DNA from: Ophiura sarsii
Lineage: Eukaryota; Echinodermata; Ophiuroidea; Amphilepidida; Ophiuridae
Assembly (NCBI GenBank): GCA_035610835.1
Contig: CM069457.1
Location: 37,474,553-37,538,552, forward strand
Length of the DNA: 64,000 nt
Direction: 5' to 3'
Shown here: positions 10,630 through 22,440 of the stretch, one piece after another
Numbering within the stretch: the stretch's first letter is position 1
How the letters are laid out: each line of letters starts with the position of its first letter
Position numbers and translations under genes: made by a program
Notes under the pieces: generated by a model
What the model saw: only the letters and a program-made list of their open reading frames with translations
The model's database searches: none
What the model was told of the DNA's origin: nothing

Positions 10630-11380
10630 GGATGCGCAGTAATTATAAAAGCACGGGCTACATACAGGAAACAAACTGTCTTAGCGTAATGACACCTCAC
10701 TTCGTATTTTCAGAGGTTTTCTGTACATTTGTAGAGAAGTGAGTTCTAGATATTCGTATTGTACGCACGATCGCTCGGCAATTCTGAGCAAATACGACAT
10801 CCATTACCGAAGTCATTACACAGCGACATAACAAATGGAACATCTTGTGAGACTTTGTTTGGTGGTAACTTTATGTATGTTGGTCGGCCATTGCTGGTCA
10901 TTGGCGGGCCAACAACGTGTCCTGGGATTTATATCCGTTCTGGGTTTAATATCAGGTTTTTTTGTTTTTAATCAATTTTGATGCATTTTTAATGATTAAC
11001 ACACATACAAACCCATTGCAACATTTTCTATGTTTTATCAATCGGTAGATGTTGGGATCGGTAAATAATTGTTGAAATATTAAAATGTTTCAATCATTTC
11101 ACAGTTTAAAAGCTGATTATTGAAGAAAAAATGATTAAGGAAATAAGATCAAGTACATGTATATGAATGTGATTATTTTCTGTTACGATCATCATGATCA
11201 TGTATTGCAATCAGAAGCATTGTTTGTTTTACCCGGAAACATGTTGCTGACCTTGTAAATGCTAAGCTGCACCTCAAAAGTCACTGTGTTTTCATGTTTC
11301 TATTGCAAAAGGAGGTCTTGGGGAATAAATAATTACTAATATGCGGTTTGAAGTGCTAAAACCTTTCCAACTTCTAATTT
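10630..11380. other. unrecognised sequence
   Basis: No gene is seen. The 70-codon frame at 10759-10971 has no recognisable motif. Confidence 0.4.
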
Positions 11381-11783
11381 CAGGCTATTTCAAGTCACTC
11401 TACAGCTCAAAGAGTGGTTAGCGGTATAATGGTTGCGATCTGTTTTCCTAGAACGGTATCGATTGGACCGCATCCCTTTCACAGGCTATTTCAAGTCACT
11501 CAAGCTCAAAGAGTGGTTAGCGGTATGGTTAGCGATATGTTTTCCTAGAACGGTATCGATTGGACCGCATCCCTTTCACAGGCTATTTCAAGTCACTCTA
11601 CAGCTCAAAGAGTGGTTAGCGGTATGGTTGCGATCTGTTTTCCTAGAACGGTATCGATTGGACCGCATCCCCGGGCCGCATCCCTTTCACAGGCTATTTC
11701 AAGTCACTCAAGCTCAAAGAGTGGTTAGCGGTATGGTTTAGCGATATGTTTTCCTAGAGCGGTATCGATTGGACCGAATCCCT
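11381..11783 (+). repeat. tandem repeat, ~100-bp unit x4
   Basis: Units start at caggctatttcaagtcactc at 11381, 11482, 11579 and 11690, and each runs to cggtatcgattggaccg and catccc. Unit lengths are about 101, 97, 111 and 94 bp. The third carries a small extra ccgggccgcatcc insertion. The 102-codon frame 11433-11741 is just the open reading of these units and repeats the same peptide. Confidence 0.9.
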
Positions 11784-13055
11784 TATGTATTATTCACAAA
11801 GCACAATGCACACTCATACAGCATTTAATTCTCAATTCAATTATACTTAATTGCAACTACACTTACCTCCATACTTGCTGCACTCACTAATCGTCCACTC
11901 CTTTTATTATCCCACAGATGTGCAGGGGGTTCCCCCGGAACAGATAGTCTACCATCCAACGACATATCCAAGCCTTGGTAGCGGTGACTTACTTTCTCCA
12001 GAAAACAACAAAATATAGTAAAGATCCAAACAAATACGGAGTGACACGTGTGGGGCGCAGGCTGTCAAAAATGTACAACTGAGTTTGCGAGGTATATTGT
12101 TGATTCCCAATCAATCATATCACATTAATTCCAGAAGTTAGATTCCTTGTGCTCATATTTAGATTCCAATTTAAAAATGCATTCAAATTAGTACAAACAT
12201 GCCTAGTTTCGGTTCATGGATTCTTTAGATGCTCCTGTCACATGTACATCCAATGTACGTCACATACAAACCACATGTGCTTTTGAATGTCATCATTATG
12301 TTATGTACAGCGCATAGACATATTTTAGAAATTACCAGTCATTTGTCACATGGACACGTATATCACGTAGTATTTCTCCAATCATAAATTGGCGCAATAC
12401 AAAAGCTCTTACAAAGTTGATGAGGTATTAAATATTCCGTGCTCATAAATAGTCGACATTTCGGTTTTAATACTTAGCAGTGATACCTCAGGAGATGTAC
12501 ACGTAATACTGATTGTTGATGTCCTTGGTGAAAAAGAAAAACGATGATATACACAATTCAGATTTAAACCACATAGCGGAGCATTATAAGGTAATACAGT
12601 TACTTGCTACCGGTGTGTTGCTAAGAACTCCATCCCAATGTGATTTTGCTTGAGAAGCTATTTCTGTAATTCCGGCTGTGCATAAATAACAAAACGGCGG
12701 CGAACACTAAAAATTAAAATACAATTTTTAAGAGGGCAAGACTCCTCTTAAGAAAAGTTCAACCTTCGTAAGGGGAATAGCCTTGCATCCACTTGATATT
12801 ATGATAAGGATTTTATTTTCCGATTTTATATCCAGTTGGTAACGTGATATTCCAACTGCACCGCCACACTGACACTTGCATTATATAGGATAAAATCCTG
12901 AAACGTGTCGCTTATTACACGGACCAGCGAGAAGTGAACGTTTTTAAAATGCAAGACCAGTTTGCCGCGTTGTGGTAGTCAGCTGTCGTCTCTCAGGTAG
13001 TCAGTGTATCGTTTGTAAAATTTGAATTGCATGATCGGCCACTTGAGGAAAGTCA
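11784..13055. other. unrecognised sequence
   Basis: No gene is seen. A weak trace of repeat family R (tagtacaaacatgcctag) lies at about 12150-12230. Confidence 0.4.
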
Positions 13056-13355
13056 GCCGGGTCTGAAATGGTAGATTATTCCAAGAAATTCCCCGGTGGT
13101 CACTCAGTTCATTAGACAACAATGTCCTGAATAGTAGCTGAAGTCGCAATGTAACCGAGTTTTATCCACCACCGTACTAGCATATCGTAGAAACAGTTAA
13201 TTGTAACACATTACCCGTGACAATCCAAATATCAGGGTCTGACACGGTAGATTATTCCGAAGTTTTCCCCAGTGATCAGTTCATTAGATAACAATGTCCT
13301 GAGCTGAAGTCTCAATTTAACCGAGTTCCGTCTACCACCGTACCAGCATCGCGGT
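13056..13355 (+). repeat. diverged tandem duplication, ~175-bp period
   Basis: The block 13056-13180 (gggtctgaaatggtagattattcc onward) is repeated with substitutions and small deletions at 13232-13355. Shared stretches include ttcattaga.aacaatgtcctga and aaccgagtt. The 71-codon minus frame here reads the second copy and is not called a gene. Confidence 0.75.
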
Positions 13356-13657
13356 TGCTGTGGTTTAGTAGCATCATCTGTGATGCCCGCTGTGGTGTGA
13401 CAACCAAAATGTTTAAACAATTTTATTTGACAATGACAGATCGACACTTCTAGAAAATCTTATTGCGCCCAGGTTTTAATGCTACCTTCTAATGTAGTAC
13501 AACGCAGCACAGACATACACTCAAGAGCGAAACACTACCGGTTAATTGGAGTTTACCTTCTGAGACAACCACTTACGATTTAAATCCACGCGGTATGTCG
13601 CCCACTCATCACAGGTGTTTAAAGGCGGGCGACCCGATTTATTTACACATGGTATTA

Positions 13658-13808
13658 AGGGCTGAGCAGACTCCACAACGCTCGAACTCTTTGCGCTCTC
13701 ACACATGCGTAGCAGCTCCACCGCAACACAATGACGCAGCCTGATTGGACAACAGTGGTCAACGCTTGCGCTCAGCGTTAGAGCGTTGTGTAGTCTGCTG
13801 AGCCCTTT
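13658..13808. mobile_element. 151-bp MITE with 9-bp target duplication
   Basis: The left end agggctgagcagactccaca is matched by a right end reading tgtgtagtctgctgagccct in inverse. The direct repeat ATGGTATTA stands on both sides (13649-13657 and 13809-13817). A 9-bp duplication points to Mutator-like elements, or to a hAT-like element with an 8-bp site plus a chance match. The interior is only about 90 bp and also rich in gcgct/agcgc words. Confidence 0.8.
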
Positions 13809-14025
13809 ATGGTATTATGTATTGAAATGTATGAACAAATGAAAAATGTTGTTATGCAGAAGGGTTTTATTCAATTTTTTAATTACATTACTGCATTTAC
13901 AATTACAGTGCTTGGTTGTAATAGAAACACAGATTGTCAATGAAATTGCTCATAGAACAGCACGTAAGCTATCACTGTATCGGTTTTCTCAAAACTTTGG
14001 GGTCCATTGACTCTAAACAAAGGAT

Positions 14026-14066
14026 TTGAACCCATGTCCTTAGCCGCCGATATCATATAATGTAAT
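14026..14066 (-). repeat. possible tRNA-derived SINE trace (B-box-like)
   Basis: The reverse strand reads ggcggctaaggacatgggtt followed by caaatcc. GGTTCAAATCC matches the RNA polymerase III B-box consensus. I could not find a convincing A-box 30-60 bp upstream, nor a cloverleaf, so this is at best a SINE remnant and may be chance. Confidence 0.25.
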
Positions 14067-14187
14067 TATAGTCTATTTAAATGGATGTTGTACCCAACCG
14101 TTGGTAATAACATAGATAAATATAAGCCTTCACTTAGTGTATTAATGTACGTAAGGATGATTATCATTACACATGCCTCTTCTTAAT

Positions 14188-15142
14188 GGTCACGCGTTAT
14201 GAACTCACCTCCCAATAGGGTGGCGCTGTTACACTTTTTAGTTTCATGCTGTCATATTCCTTGAATATTTTTAAAACCACAAAAGCTATCTCAACAAATT
14301 TGGTATCATTTTAAAGCCCTGATAACAAGCTATCTGCCTGCAAAATGGCATTGGTATAATCCCATGCTTTGTTTTTTTTACAATAACTAGTCATCAACCA
14401 ATGTTCAAAACACCATTCTGGTCCCATTTTAAAGGATATTTAGTAGTCTTTATTAGTGGTTCAACAGACTTGTCAACTATTTGTAACAACTAATTAATTA
14501 TGGATGATAAGACCATGATCTGATGATCATCAACTTTCTTCTTATTCGCTACACAGTCAACATGAATAATCAGCCTCAATTTATCGGATTTATAAAAATG
14601 GCTATAACAGAAAAAGTTATCAACCTATGATAGCAAAAGTATACATTTTTGGAAAGCTTGTAACTAGAGGAATTCAGAAATGCAGTTTAGATCAGGGATG
14701 GGTACATTCTTTACAAATGTTTCTGAAAATTCTAAAAATATATAAAATAAAAATTGGAGATATTCACTAGCCGGTAAAATTACCTTACCGACGTAGAAAC
14801 CTTTGACAATTATATATGATCTGATGGGTAATTTCATGAGGAATTAAAATATGTAAAGTAAATAATGATAGGGGTAGGTATAAAAAATATATGGATCTCA
14901 AAATAAAAATGTAAAAATCTGATATTTTTCCGAACATTGTGCATCATACCATTTTAGTCTTTGGTCTTACTATAATTTCAATGGCATATTAGGTTTTCTC
15001 ATGCAATTTCCCTTCAGAAAATATATACTTTTGCTACCTCAGGGGGTATACAAGCAAATATAAATGTGAAAAGTTAAAATCATGTCGCGAAAGCCAAAAT
15101 CCTTGTGTAACGCAAAAGGAGGCGAGCTTATAACACATGACC
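14188..15142 (+). mobile_element. non-autonomous TIR element, family Y copy 1
   Basis: It starts GGTCACGCGTTATGAACTCA and ends with the diverged inverse (gcgagcttataacacatgacc), giving a ~25-bp imperfect TIR. The 955-bp body is non-coding. It is matched along its whole length by 23247-25001, where a foreign element interrupts it. Flanks are taat and aaat here, and tact and tact at copy 2, suggesting a 4-bp target duplication. Confidence 0.8.
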
Positions 15143-15147
15143 AAATG

Positions 15148-15400
15148 TACACCTAACACAAACAAAATTAAAATCAGCGATCAATATCAAAAATCTTAAG
15201 AGATATATATACTATTAACGAGCTAATTTTCTCGCCCTATATGACACCTCATTCATCAACATTTTATGGGATGTCATTGATTTATATTGAACACTATCGA
15301 AACCGGTCAGGCATTTATGGATGAATGATGAGTTGTGATTCATTTCACACAAATTGTCACTGCTGAGCACACACTGGGTAATGATATCCAAATGGAGACA
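15148..15400 (+). mobile_element. family X fragment
   Basis: Begins tacacctaacacaaac, as at 28841, and shares the order of short blocks (cgagctaatt, gacacctcattcat) with copies at 1459 and 28846. No matching right end is found, so it is truncated. It abuts family Y copy 1. Confidence 0.5.
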
Positions 15401-15440
15401 ATTAGTTTACTGCAACGTTGTTATCGGTGGGTCTTGTGAA

Positions 15441-16290
15441 CAGTGGCGTATCCAGGGGGCAGCAAGCCATGCCCCCCCCCCCCCTCATTGACAAGAGAGT
15501 AAACAAATGAAGAAGAGGAGAAGAAGGAGGAAGAAGAGAAGAAGAAAGATGGGGAGGTATCAGGGGAGGAGGAAGGGTAGGGGCATTGGCGGCGCAAATG
15601 GGGAGGGGGTTACGTGGGGTTACGGGATCGTCGCGTCCCCCCTAATTTTAATGTGGAGGACGTTAAAAACGTTATACTGGACCTTTTTAGTGTTAAAAAT
15701 GCCAATTTTGCGGGCTTTGCACGTATTAGTTTCAATGTTTCATTATTTAAGCTTAACAGAATGGCGTCAAAAACGTTTTTTCTGAACTATTTTAGTTCAA
15801 AAACTGAAATGTTTTGCTCGATTTAAGCTCATTTTCCCTACAGGTTTTAACATTATAATGGGTCTCGAACCACCGTAACTATTCTAAATATTATGTGGGG
15901 GACGTTAAAAACTTCATACTGGACCTTTTAAGTGTTAAAATGCCAATTTTTGCACGCTGCGAGCATATTAGTTTCAATGTGTCAATAATTCAAGCTAAAC
16001 AAGATGGCTTCAGGAAAGTTTTCCACGACCATTTTAGTTTAAAAACTGAAAATCTTCGCGCGCATTCTTTCTACAGGTTTCAACATTATAATGGGTCTCG
16101 AACCACACCAAATATTATGTGGGGGTACGTTAATTGCTTCGTACTGGACGTTTTAAGTGTTAGAAATGCCAAATTTTGCACGCTTCGCGCGTATTAGTTT
16201 TAATGTTTCATTATTCAAGCTTAACAAGACGGCTTCACGAAAGTTTTCCATGACCATTTTAGTTCAAAATTGAATTACGGTATACATAGT
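15441..16290. mobile_element. hAT-like element (left end) with internal minisatellite
   Basis: The left end cagtggcgtatccagggggc matches the cagtggcg termini of the complete hAT-like elements at 21303, 30350 and 36651. A C run follows (15474-15484). A right end and 8-bp duplication were not found, so the extent is uncertain. The Lys/Arg-rich frame at 15507-15785 comes from a purine-rich tract. Confidence 0.5.
15646..16275 (+). repeat. minisatellite, ~225-240-bp unit x2.7
   Basis: Units start near 15646, 15889 and 16111. Each contains gacgttaaaaac (or a variant), tactggacctttt.agtgtta, gcacgctt/gcgagc.tatta and ccattttagtt. Copies 2 and 3 also share caacattataatgggtctcg upstream. The frames at 15614-15826 and 15895-16197 are readings of these units. 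Confidence 0.85.
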
Positions 16291-17784
16291 TAGACTAGTT
16301 TTAACGCTATCATTACATTGTTTAAAACTACCTATGAAATAACAATTAATATGCTCATATGCACTCATTAAAACCACTACATAAAGGACATTCATTTATT
16401 GGTATTTACCCAGATGCGTTATTAGACCAACACGATAAAGTAATAAACCTCTCAATGACTCAAGCCAGTATCAGTGCATACTCTTTTTAAAGTCGTTGTC
16501 ATGTCACGGATCGATGGTCAAATTGGAATTATTGCACATTTTTATATCATAGCTATTCAGATGCTTAAATATACAATTCAGAGAATTTGATTCATTAAAA
16601 CGATTAGTATTGTAACAATTAATCATTGATATTGAAATAAATGCGCAGATGTAAATCCACACGATAAGGTAAAACATCATCTCAATGACTACAGTCCGTA
16701 ACATCTAAATTGCACACTCGAATATACGGATGTAGGGACTTAGTCTTTGGCATTCAATGAAGGCAACATTTGAACAACTGTTACAGCTTACAGTACATAG
16801 TTAAGTTTAGTTTATTTATTAGAACATACGCTTTTACAACAGCGGCACACGTCTTTAAAAACGGTGCGTTCTTTTACAAAAATAACAATATACATACAAA
16901 TTTTAAAAATATAGTATAGCTTTAGTAACTGGTTTTGATCCTCTTGTATAACCATTGATACCGGGCATTGATAACAATTGATATATTTTCATCAGATATA
17001 CTTATTCAAGAACCACACGACATAACGATTCATATACGCAGATGCATCCCTAGACTCGCACGATAAGGTAAACAGTGGACTAACATTATCTCAATGACCG
17101 CAATCACTATCAGTGTATTGTCATAAAATGATGCACTTGCGTCAACTATTTACTTCACTATCTATATATATTATCGTTACTGACTATTTTAGGTACATTC
17201 AGGCATAAAAATACAACTATTCCAGGGGTGCCAAGTCAAGTGCTATTGGTAAAGATATGAGGACAAAGTAGAAATGAAGCCCAACATTAATATCAATTGC
17301 CTAAAGTGAATATACATGTATATATATCGGAGTGTGTGTTAGCATACGCCTTAATAATTATGGCGTAATTACATTATTAGAAAAGTCTTAAGTATCAATC
17401 AATCCACCTTCATTAACACTTTAATATTGCAGTTAAACGGTCGATCCATCAGATACGGGTCGGTATTAATATGCTGCGTATTAATATATTCATCGCAGTT
17501 TCCTTAATCATCGATCAATATTGATTTTGCTTTACAGATATAGCACCAATGAAGGATATCAATTACTGAAGAATTTCAATATTCAAATTGTGAGTACCCA
17601 TACAGATATGAGTTTTGTGCAAATTTAATCTGTGTGTTTTACACGAAAATAAGATAGTTGGCAAAATCGTTAATAACTGAAATGGCACAAAAAAAATTGT
17701 TTCTTCTTTTTTTAATTAATTACAGCTGATTTTTATTAAATTTCAAAATCTGGGGGAAAAAATCCAACAAAATGATGTTTGAAC
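16291..17784. other. unrecognised sequence with a weak dispersed motif
   Basis: No gene is seen. The block cacgataa[ag]gtaa ... tctcaatgac occurs three times (about 16428, 16659 and 17058), each followed by diverged sequence, hinting at an old duplication. The 66-codon minus frame at 16504-16704 lacks motifs. Confidence 0.4.
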
Positions 17785-18674
17785 GAAATGGCAATGTACA
17801 CTGTCGCAGTGCAACTTTGTTCGGCATTCGGTAAACATGTACACTGTTACATGTAAGTAATGTATGTAACTTCATTGCCTAAACCTGGATCCTACTAACA
17901 CTGAGATTGACACCGAGATCAACACCCATGAAAAGTGGAGGCAGGTCGGTGTTGTGATAAAATTAAAATAAAGGAAATGGCTATGTGCACTGCCATCCAA
18001 AGCCTGCGTCCTACTTGAACCGTAATTGACACCTGAATTGGTACCAGGATTGACACCCACCAATGTGCATCAATCACGTGACAGATTTAAAATACAAAAG
18101 CCCAATTTTGTATGTAGTTTTTATTTGGACACGCTGGATATAAAACACATCAGGCATGTCAGGACTACCAGATTATGGCCTCAACAAAAAAAAATGATTG
18201 ATTCCTTTTTGTGCAAACCACAGCAGGTGGCTGTTGTATCATCACCGCGGAATACTTTGAACTTCTATGACAATGCCCTATATCTAGCAGCAAAGAAAAT
18301 TCACGCGAGTAATTCGCTATAAATAATGATGATAGCATTGGGGGTATAGACACACAAGACGCGTGGAGACATGCGGGTGTGTCATGGTAAATAATGGAAA
18401 GGGCTAATGTACCCTGCCGCAGTGCAACTTTGTTCTGTAATTATGTACACTGTCACAAGTGATTGCATTGCCTAAACCTGGATCCTACTAACACTGAGAT
18501 TGACACCGAGATCGACACCCATGAAAAGTGGAGGCAGGTCGGTGTTGTGATAAAGAAAAATGGCCATGTGCACTGCCGTCCAAAGCCTGCGTCCTACTTG
18601 AACCGTAATTGACACCAGGATTGACAACGATGTGCATCAATCACGTGACAGATTTAAAATACAATAGCGCAATT

Positions 18675-19013
18675 GTGACGCGTTCTACCAAAACCAGACG
18701 GAATTGGGCAGAGCTCCATACTGAGTATAGCCCAAACCTAATTGGGGTGATTTTTTGGGAATTTGAGTTCCTTGTAAATAATTAATAATATTTTTTTTGT
18801 TTTTGTAAGTAGGCCTACATCTTTCAAGGACGATATCTCAGTCTGGCGTCTTCATAAAGACGAACTTGAAAATGATTTAACTCCGCTTTGGGAAGTCCGA
18901 TTAAAAAAAAGGATAGTACCATTGTAAAGCTGAAGATCTCTACTTTAATAATCAATTACTAACTCAATTTTGATATCTTGCCCAATTGTGTCTGGTTTAG
19001 GTAGACACGTCAC
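18675..19013 (+). mobile_element. inverted-repeat element in array unit 2 (AATT-flanked)
   Basis: Starts GTGACGCGTTCTACC, then aaaccagacggaattgggca. It ends with the inverse (cccaattgtgtctggtttag, then gtagacacgtcac), giving ~38-bp imperfect TIRs. AATT stands on both sides (18671-18674 and 19014-19017). Array unit 1 reads straight through the same point with a single AATT, so this is a real insertion of 339 bp. Superfamily not assigned. Confidence 0.85.
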
Positions 19014-19590
19014 AATTTTGTATGCAGTTTTTATTTGGACACGCTGGATATAAAACACATTAGGCATGTCAGGACTACCAGATTACGGCCTCAACAACAA
19101 CAAAAGATTGATTCCTTTTGTGCAAACGACAGCAGGTGGATGTTGTATCATCACCTAGGAATACTTTGAACTTCTGTGACAATGCCCTATATCTAGCAGC
19201 AAAGAAAATACACGCGAGTAATTCGCAATACATAATGATGATAGCATTGGGGGTATATACACGAGACGCGTGGAGACATGCCGGTGTGTCGTGGTAAATA
19301 ATGGAAAGGGCTAATGTACCCTGCCGCAGTGCAACTTTGATCTGTAAATATGTACACTGTCACAAGTGATTGCATTGCTTAAACCTGGATCCTACTAACA
19401 CTGAGATTGACACCGAGATCGACACCCATGAAAAGTGGAGGCAGGCCGGTGTTGTGATAAAGAAAAATAAAGGGAAAGGCTATGTGCACTACCGTCCAAA
19501 GCCTGCGTCCTACTTGAACCGTAATTGACACCAGGATTGACACCGATGTGCATCAATCACGTGACAGATTTAAAATACAATAGCGCAATT

Positions 19591-20034
19591 GTGACGTGTT
19601 CTACCGAAACCAGACGGAATTGGGCAGAGCTCCATACTGAGTATAGCCCAAACCTAATTGGGGTGATTTTTGGGGAATTTGAGTTTCTTGTAAATAATAT
19701 TATATCATTATAATATTATAACATTATTGTGAAAGTTTCAGAACAAAAATGATTTTTTTATATTTTTAATTTGAAGTACATTGTAAGTACATTGTAAGTA
19801 CATTGTAAGTACATTGTAAGTACATTGTAAGTACATCTTTCATTCAAGGACGATATCTCAGTAGTGGCGTTTTCATAAAGACGAACTTGAAAATGATTTA
19901 ACTCCGCTTTGGGAAGTCCGATTAAAAAAAAAGGATAGTACCATTGTAAAGCTGAAGATCTCTACTTTAATAATCAATTACTACTCATATTTGATATCTT
20001 GCCAAATTGTGTCTGGTTTAGGTAGACACGTCAC
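19591..20034 (+). mobile_element. inverted-repeat element in array unit 3 (AATT-flanked)
   Basis: Same element, same position and same AATT flanks as in unit 2. It is longer because the interior carries an expanded 11-bp repeat (about 19776-19836) and extra AT-rich sequence. Presence at the identical site means the filled unit was amplified, not hit three times. Confidence 0.85.
19776..19836 (+). repeat. 11-bp minisatellite (gtacattgtaa)n
   Basis: About six copies of gtacattgtaa or its phase variant, found only in the unit-3 copy. The unit-2 and unit-4 copies have a single degenerate unit (gtaagtaggcctacatc; gtacgattgtaagtaag). This is a recent local expansion. Confidence 0.9.
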
Positions 20035-20615
20035 AATTTTGTATGCAGTTTTTATTTGGACGCGCTGGATATAAAACACATTAGGCATGTCAGGACTACC
20101 AGATTATGGCCTCAACAACAACAACAAAAGATTGATTCCTTTTTGTGCAAACGACAGCAGGTGGCTGTTGTATCATCACCTAGAAATACTTTGAACTTCT
20201 ATGACAATGCCCTATATCTAGCAGCAAAGAAAATACACGCGAGTAATTTCCTATAAATAATGATGATAGCATTGGGGGTATAGACACGAGACGCGTGGAG
20301 ACATGCCGGTCTGTCGTGGTAAATAATGGAAAGGGCTAATGTACCCTGCCGCAGTGCAACTTTGTTCTGTAATTATGTACACTGTCACAAGTGATTGCAT
20401 TGCCTAAACCTGGATCCTACTAACACTGAGATTGACACCGAGATCGACACCCATGAAAAGTGGAGGCAGGCCGATATTGTGATAAAGAAAAATAAAGGAA
20501 ATGGCTATGTGCACTGCCATCCAAAGCCTGCGTCCTACTTGAACCGTAATTGACACCAGGATTGACACCGATGTGCATCAATCACGTGACAGATTTAAAA
20601 TACAATAGCGCAATT

Positions 20616-21043
20616 GTGACGTGTTCTACCGAAACCAGACGGAATTGGGCAGAGGCTCCATACTGAGTATAGCCCAAACCTAATTGGGGTGATTTTGGGG
20701 GTATTTGAGTTTCTTGTAAATAATTATTCTTCAGAGTGTTATAACATTATTGTGAAAGTTTCAGATTAAAATATCAAACCAACAACAACAAAAACAAAAA
20801 AATGTTTTTTTAATTTTTAATTTTTTTGAAGTACGATTGTAAGTAAGTACATCTTTCAAGGACGATATCTCAGTTTGGCGTTTTCATAAAGACGAACTTG
20901 AAAATGATTTAACTCGCTTTGGGAAGTCCGATTCAAAAAAGGATAGTACCATTGTAAAGCTGAAGATCTCTACTTTAATAATCAATTACTAACTCAATTT
21001 TGATATCTTGCCCAATTGTGTCTGGTTTAGGTAGACACGTCAC
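20616..21043 (+). mobile_element. inverted-repeat element in array unit 4 (AATT-flanked)
   Basis: Third copy of the 18675 element, with AATT at 20612-20615 and 21044-21047. The interior has its own A/T-run expansions (about 20780-20835). Confidence 0.85.
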
Positions 21044-21531
21044 AATTTTGTATGCAGTTTTTATTTGGACACGCTGGAGATAAAACACATTAGGCATGTC
21101 AGGACAACCAAGATTATGGCCTCAACAAAAAGAAAATGATTGATTCCTTTTTGTGCAAACGACAGCAGGTGGCTGTTGTATTTTCACCCAGGAATACTTT
21201 GAACTTCTATGACAATGCCCTATATCTAGCAGCGAGTAATTTGCTATAAATAATGATGATAGCATTGGGGGTATAGACACACCAGACGCGTGGAGACAAG
21301 CCCAGTGGCGTAACAGCCGGGGGGCAGGGGGGGCACAGTGCCCCCCTGAAGGTGATCAGCAGGAAATTCAAACCTACCCACCAGGAAAAATGGGGGGAAG
21401 GGAAAAGAGGAAAAGAAGGGGGAAGGGAAAGAAAAGAGAGAGAGAAAGGAAAAAGGGAGGAAAAAGAAAAAAGGAAAAGGAGAAAAAAGGGGAAAGAAAG
21501 AAAAGAAGAAAGGGAAAGAAAGAAAGAAAGA

Positions 21532-21602
21532 AAATTTCGCAGTACAAAAAGCACAACAGTCAACAAATTGTTGACTGTTGTGCTTTTTGTGCTGCGAAAT
21601 TT
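21532..21602. repeat. 71-bp near-perfect palindrome inside hAT-like element
   Basis: 35-bp arms (21532-21566 and 21568-21602) around a single A, with one mismatch. The core reads gtcaacaa, a, ttgttgac. It lies at the border between the purine tract and the 18-bp repeats. Confidence 0.9.
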
Positions 21603-21667
21603 TGTGACCGTGCGAAATTTTGTGACCGTGCGAAATTTTGTGACCGTGCGAAATTTTGTGACCGTGC
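21594..21667 (+). repeat. 18-bp tandem repeat x4
   Basis: gcgaaattttgtgaccgt repeats four times, the first copy overlapping the right arm of the palindrome. Confidence 0.92.
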
Positions 21668-22440
21668 CCCACCCCCACTTACGTGAAATTCACGAGTTGA
21701 CTGACTGGGAAAACATTTGGGGCAATCTTTTACGAAAAATTCCGGGACGGAATTATTCTAACCAGGATTTCTTTTGGCTGTTCTCCCCCTGACAACCAAC
21801 CTCTGTTACGCCCCTGGACAAGCCGGTCTGTCGTGGTAAATAATGGAAAGGGCTAATGTATCCTGCCGCAGTGCAACTTTGTTTTCTAATTATGTACACT
21901 GTCACAAGTGATTGTATTGCCTAAACCTGAGTCCTGCTAACACTGAGATTCACTCCCTGAATTGACACCTATGAAACGTAAAGACAATTCTGTGTCTGGT
22001 TTTAATTTTGTGATGAAAATTGAAGGAAATGGCTATGTACATGATGTACCCTGCCGCAGTGTACCTTTAATAGGTGCAAGGCTGTTCACTATCACGTGCC
22101 CGATCACGAGTAACTTTTATTTCAATTGACTTGGTGCTCCTATTGACACCTGGATTGACACAGATGTGCATCAATCACGCAAAAGATTTCAAATACATTA
22201 GTCAAATTTTGTATGCAGTTTCTTTTTGGACATGCTGATATTAAACACGTCAGGACTACCAAATTATACAAAAATGATTGATTCGATTTTGTGCAAAATG
22301 TCCTCATACTTCATGTCTCACTATTAAATTGTCAGAGACAGCAGGTGGCTGTTGTATTTTCGTCCAGAAATACTTTGAATTTCTATGTCAGTGCCCTATG
22401 TCTCGTGACAACAAGAGCAAAGGAAGGTTTGGACTTAGGT

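Larger units (their letters stand above)
21303..21816. mobile_element. hAT-like non-autonomous element with 8-bp target duplication
   Basis: The ends are cagtggcgtaacag and ctgttacgcccctg. GACAAGCC is duplicated exactly on both sides (21295-21302 and 21817-21824). The other array units have a single gacatgcc at this point, an independent empty site. An 8-bp duplication with CAGTGGCG-type ends is characteristic of hAT elements. Inside lie G and C runs, a purine-only tract (21388-21533), a 71-bp palindrome and four 18-bp repeats. The long minus-strand frames here read the purine tract and are not genes. Confidence 0.92.
17785..22440 (+). repeat. five-unit long tandem repeat array
   Basis: Units begin near gtacactgtcgcagtgcaac or its variant gtaccctgccgcagtgcaac at about 17795, 18410, 19315, 20342 and 21856. 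They share, in order, cctggatcctactaacactg, aaagcctgcgtcctacttga, cacgctggatataaaacaca, gcaggtggctgttgtatc and gcattgggggtata. The first and last units are shorter and most diverged, and the middle three carry a 340-440-bp insertion each. A hAT-like element (21303-21816) sits between units 4 and 5. Open frames of 60-100 codons recur once per unit and degrade differently in each, so they are not genes. Confidence 0.9.

Noticed and set aside
14026..14066. A functional tRNA gene on the minus strand
   Set aside because: Only a B-box-like match. No acceptor stem, anticodon arm or A-box could be paired.
15507..15785. Lys/Arg-rich 92-codon frame
   Set aside because: The basic stretch is the translation of a purine-only tract inside a hAT-like element, and the rest reads a minisatellite.
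21207..21792. Overlapping 98-146-codon frames on both strands
   Set aside because: Low-complexity readings of the purine tract and 18-bp repeats of a non-autonomous element.
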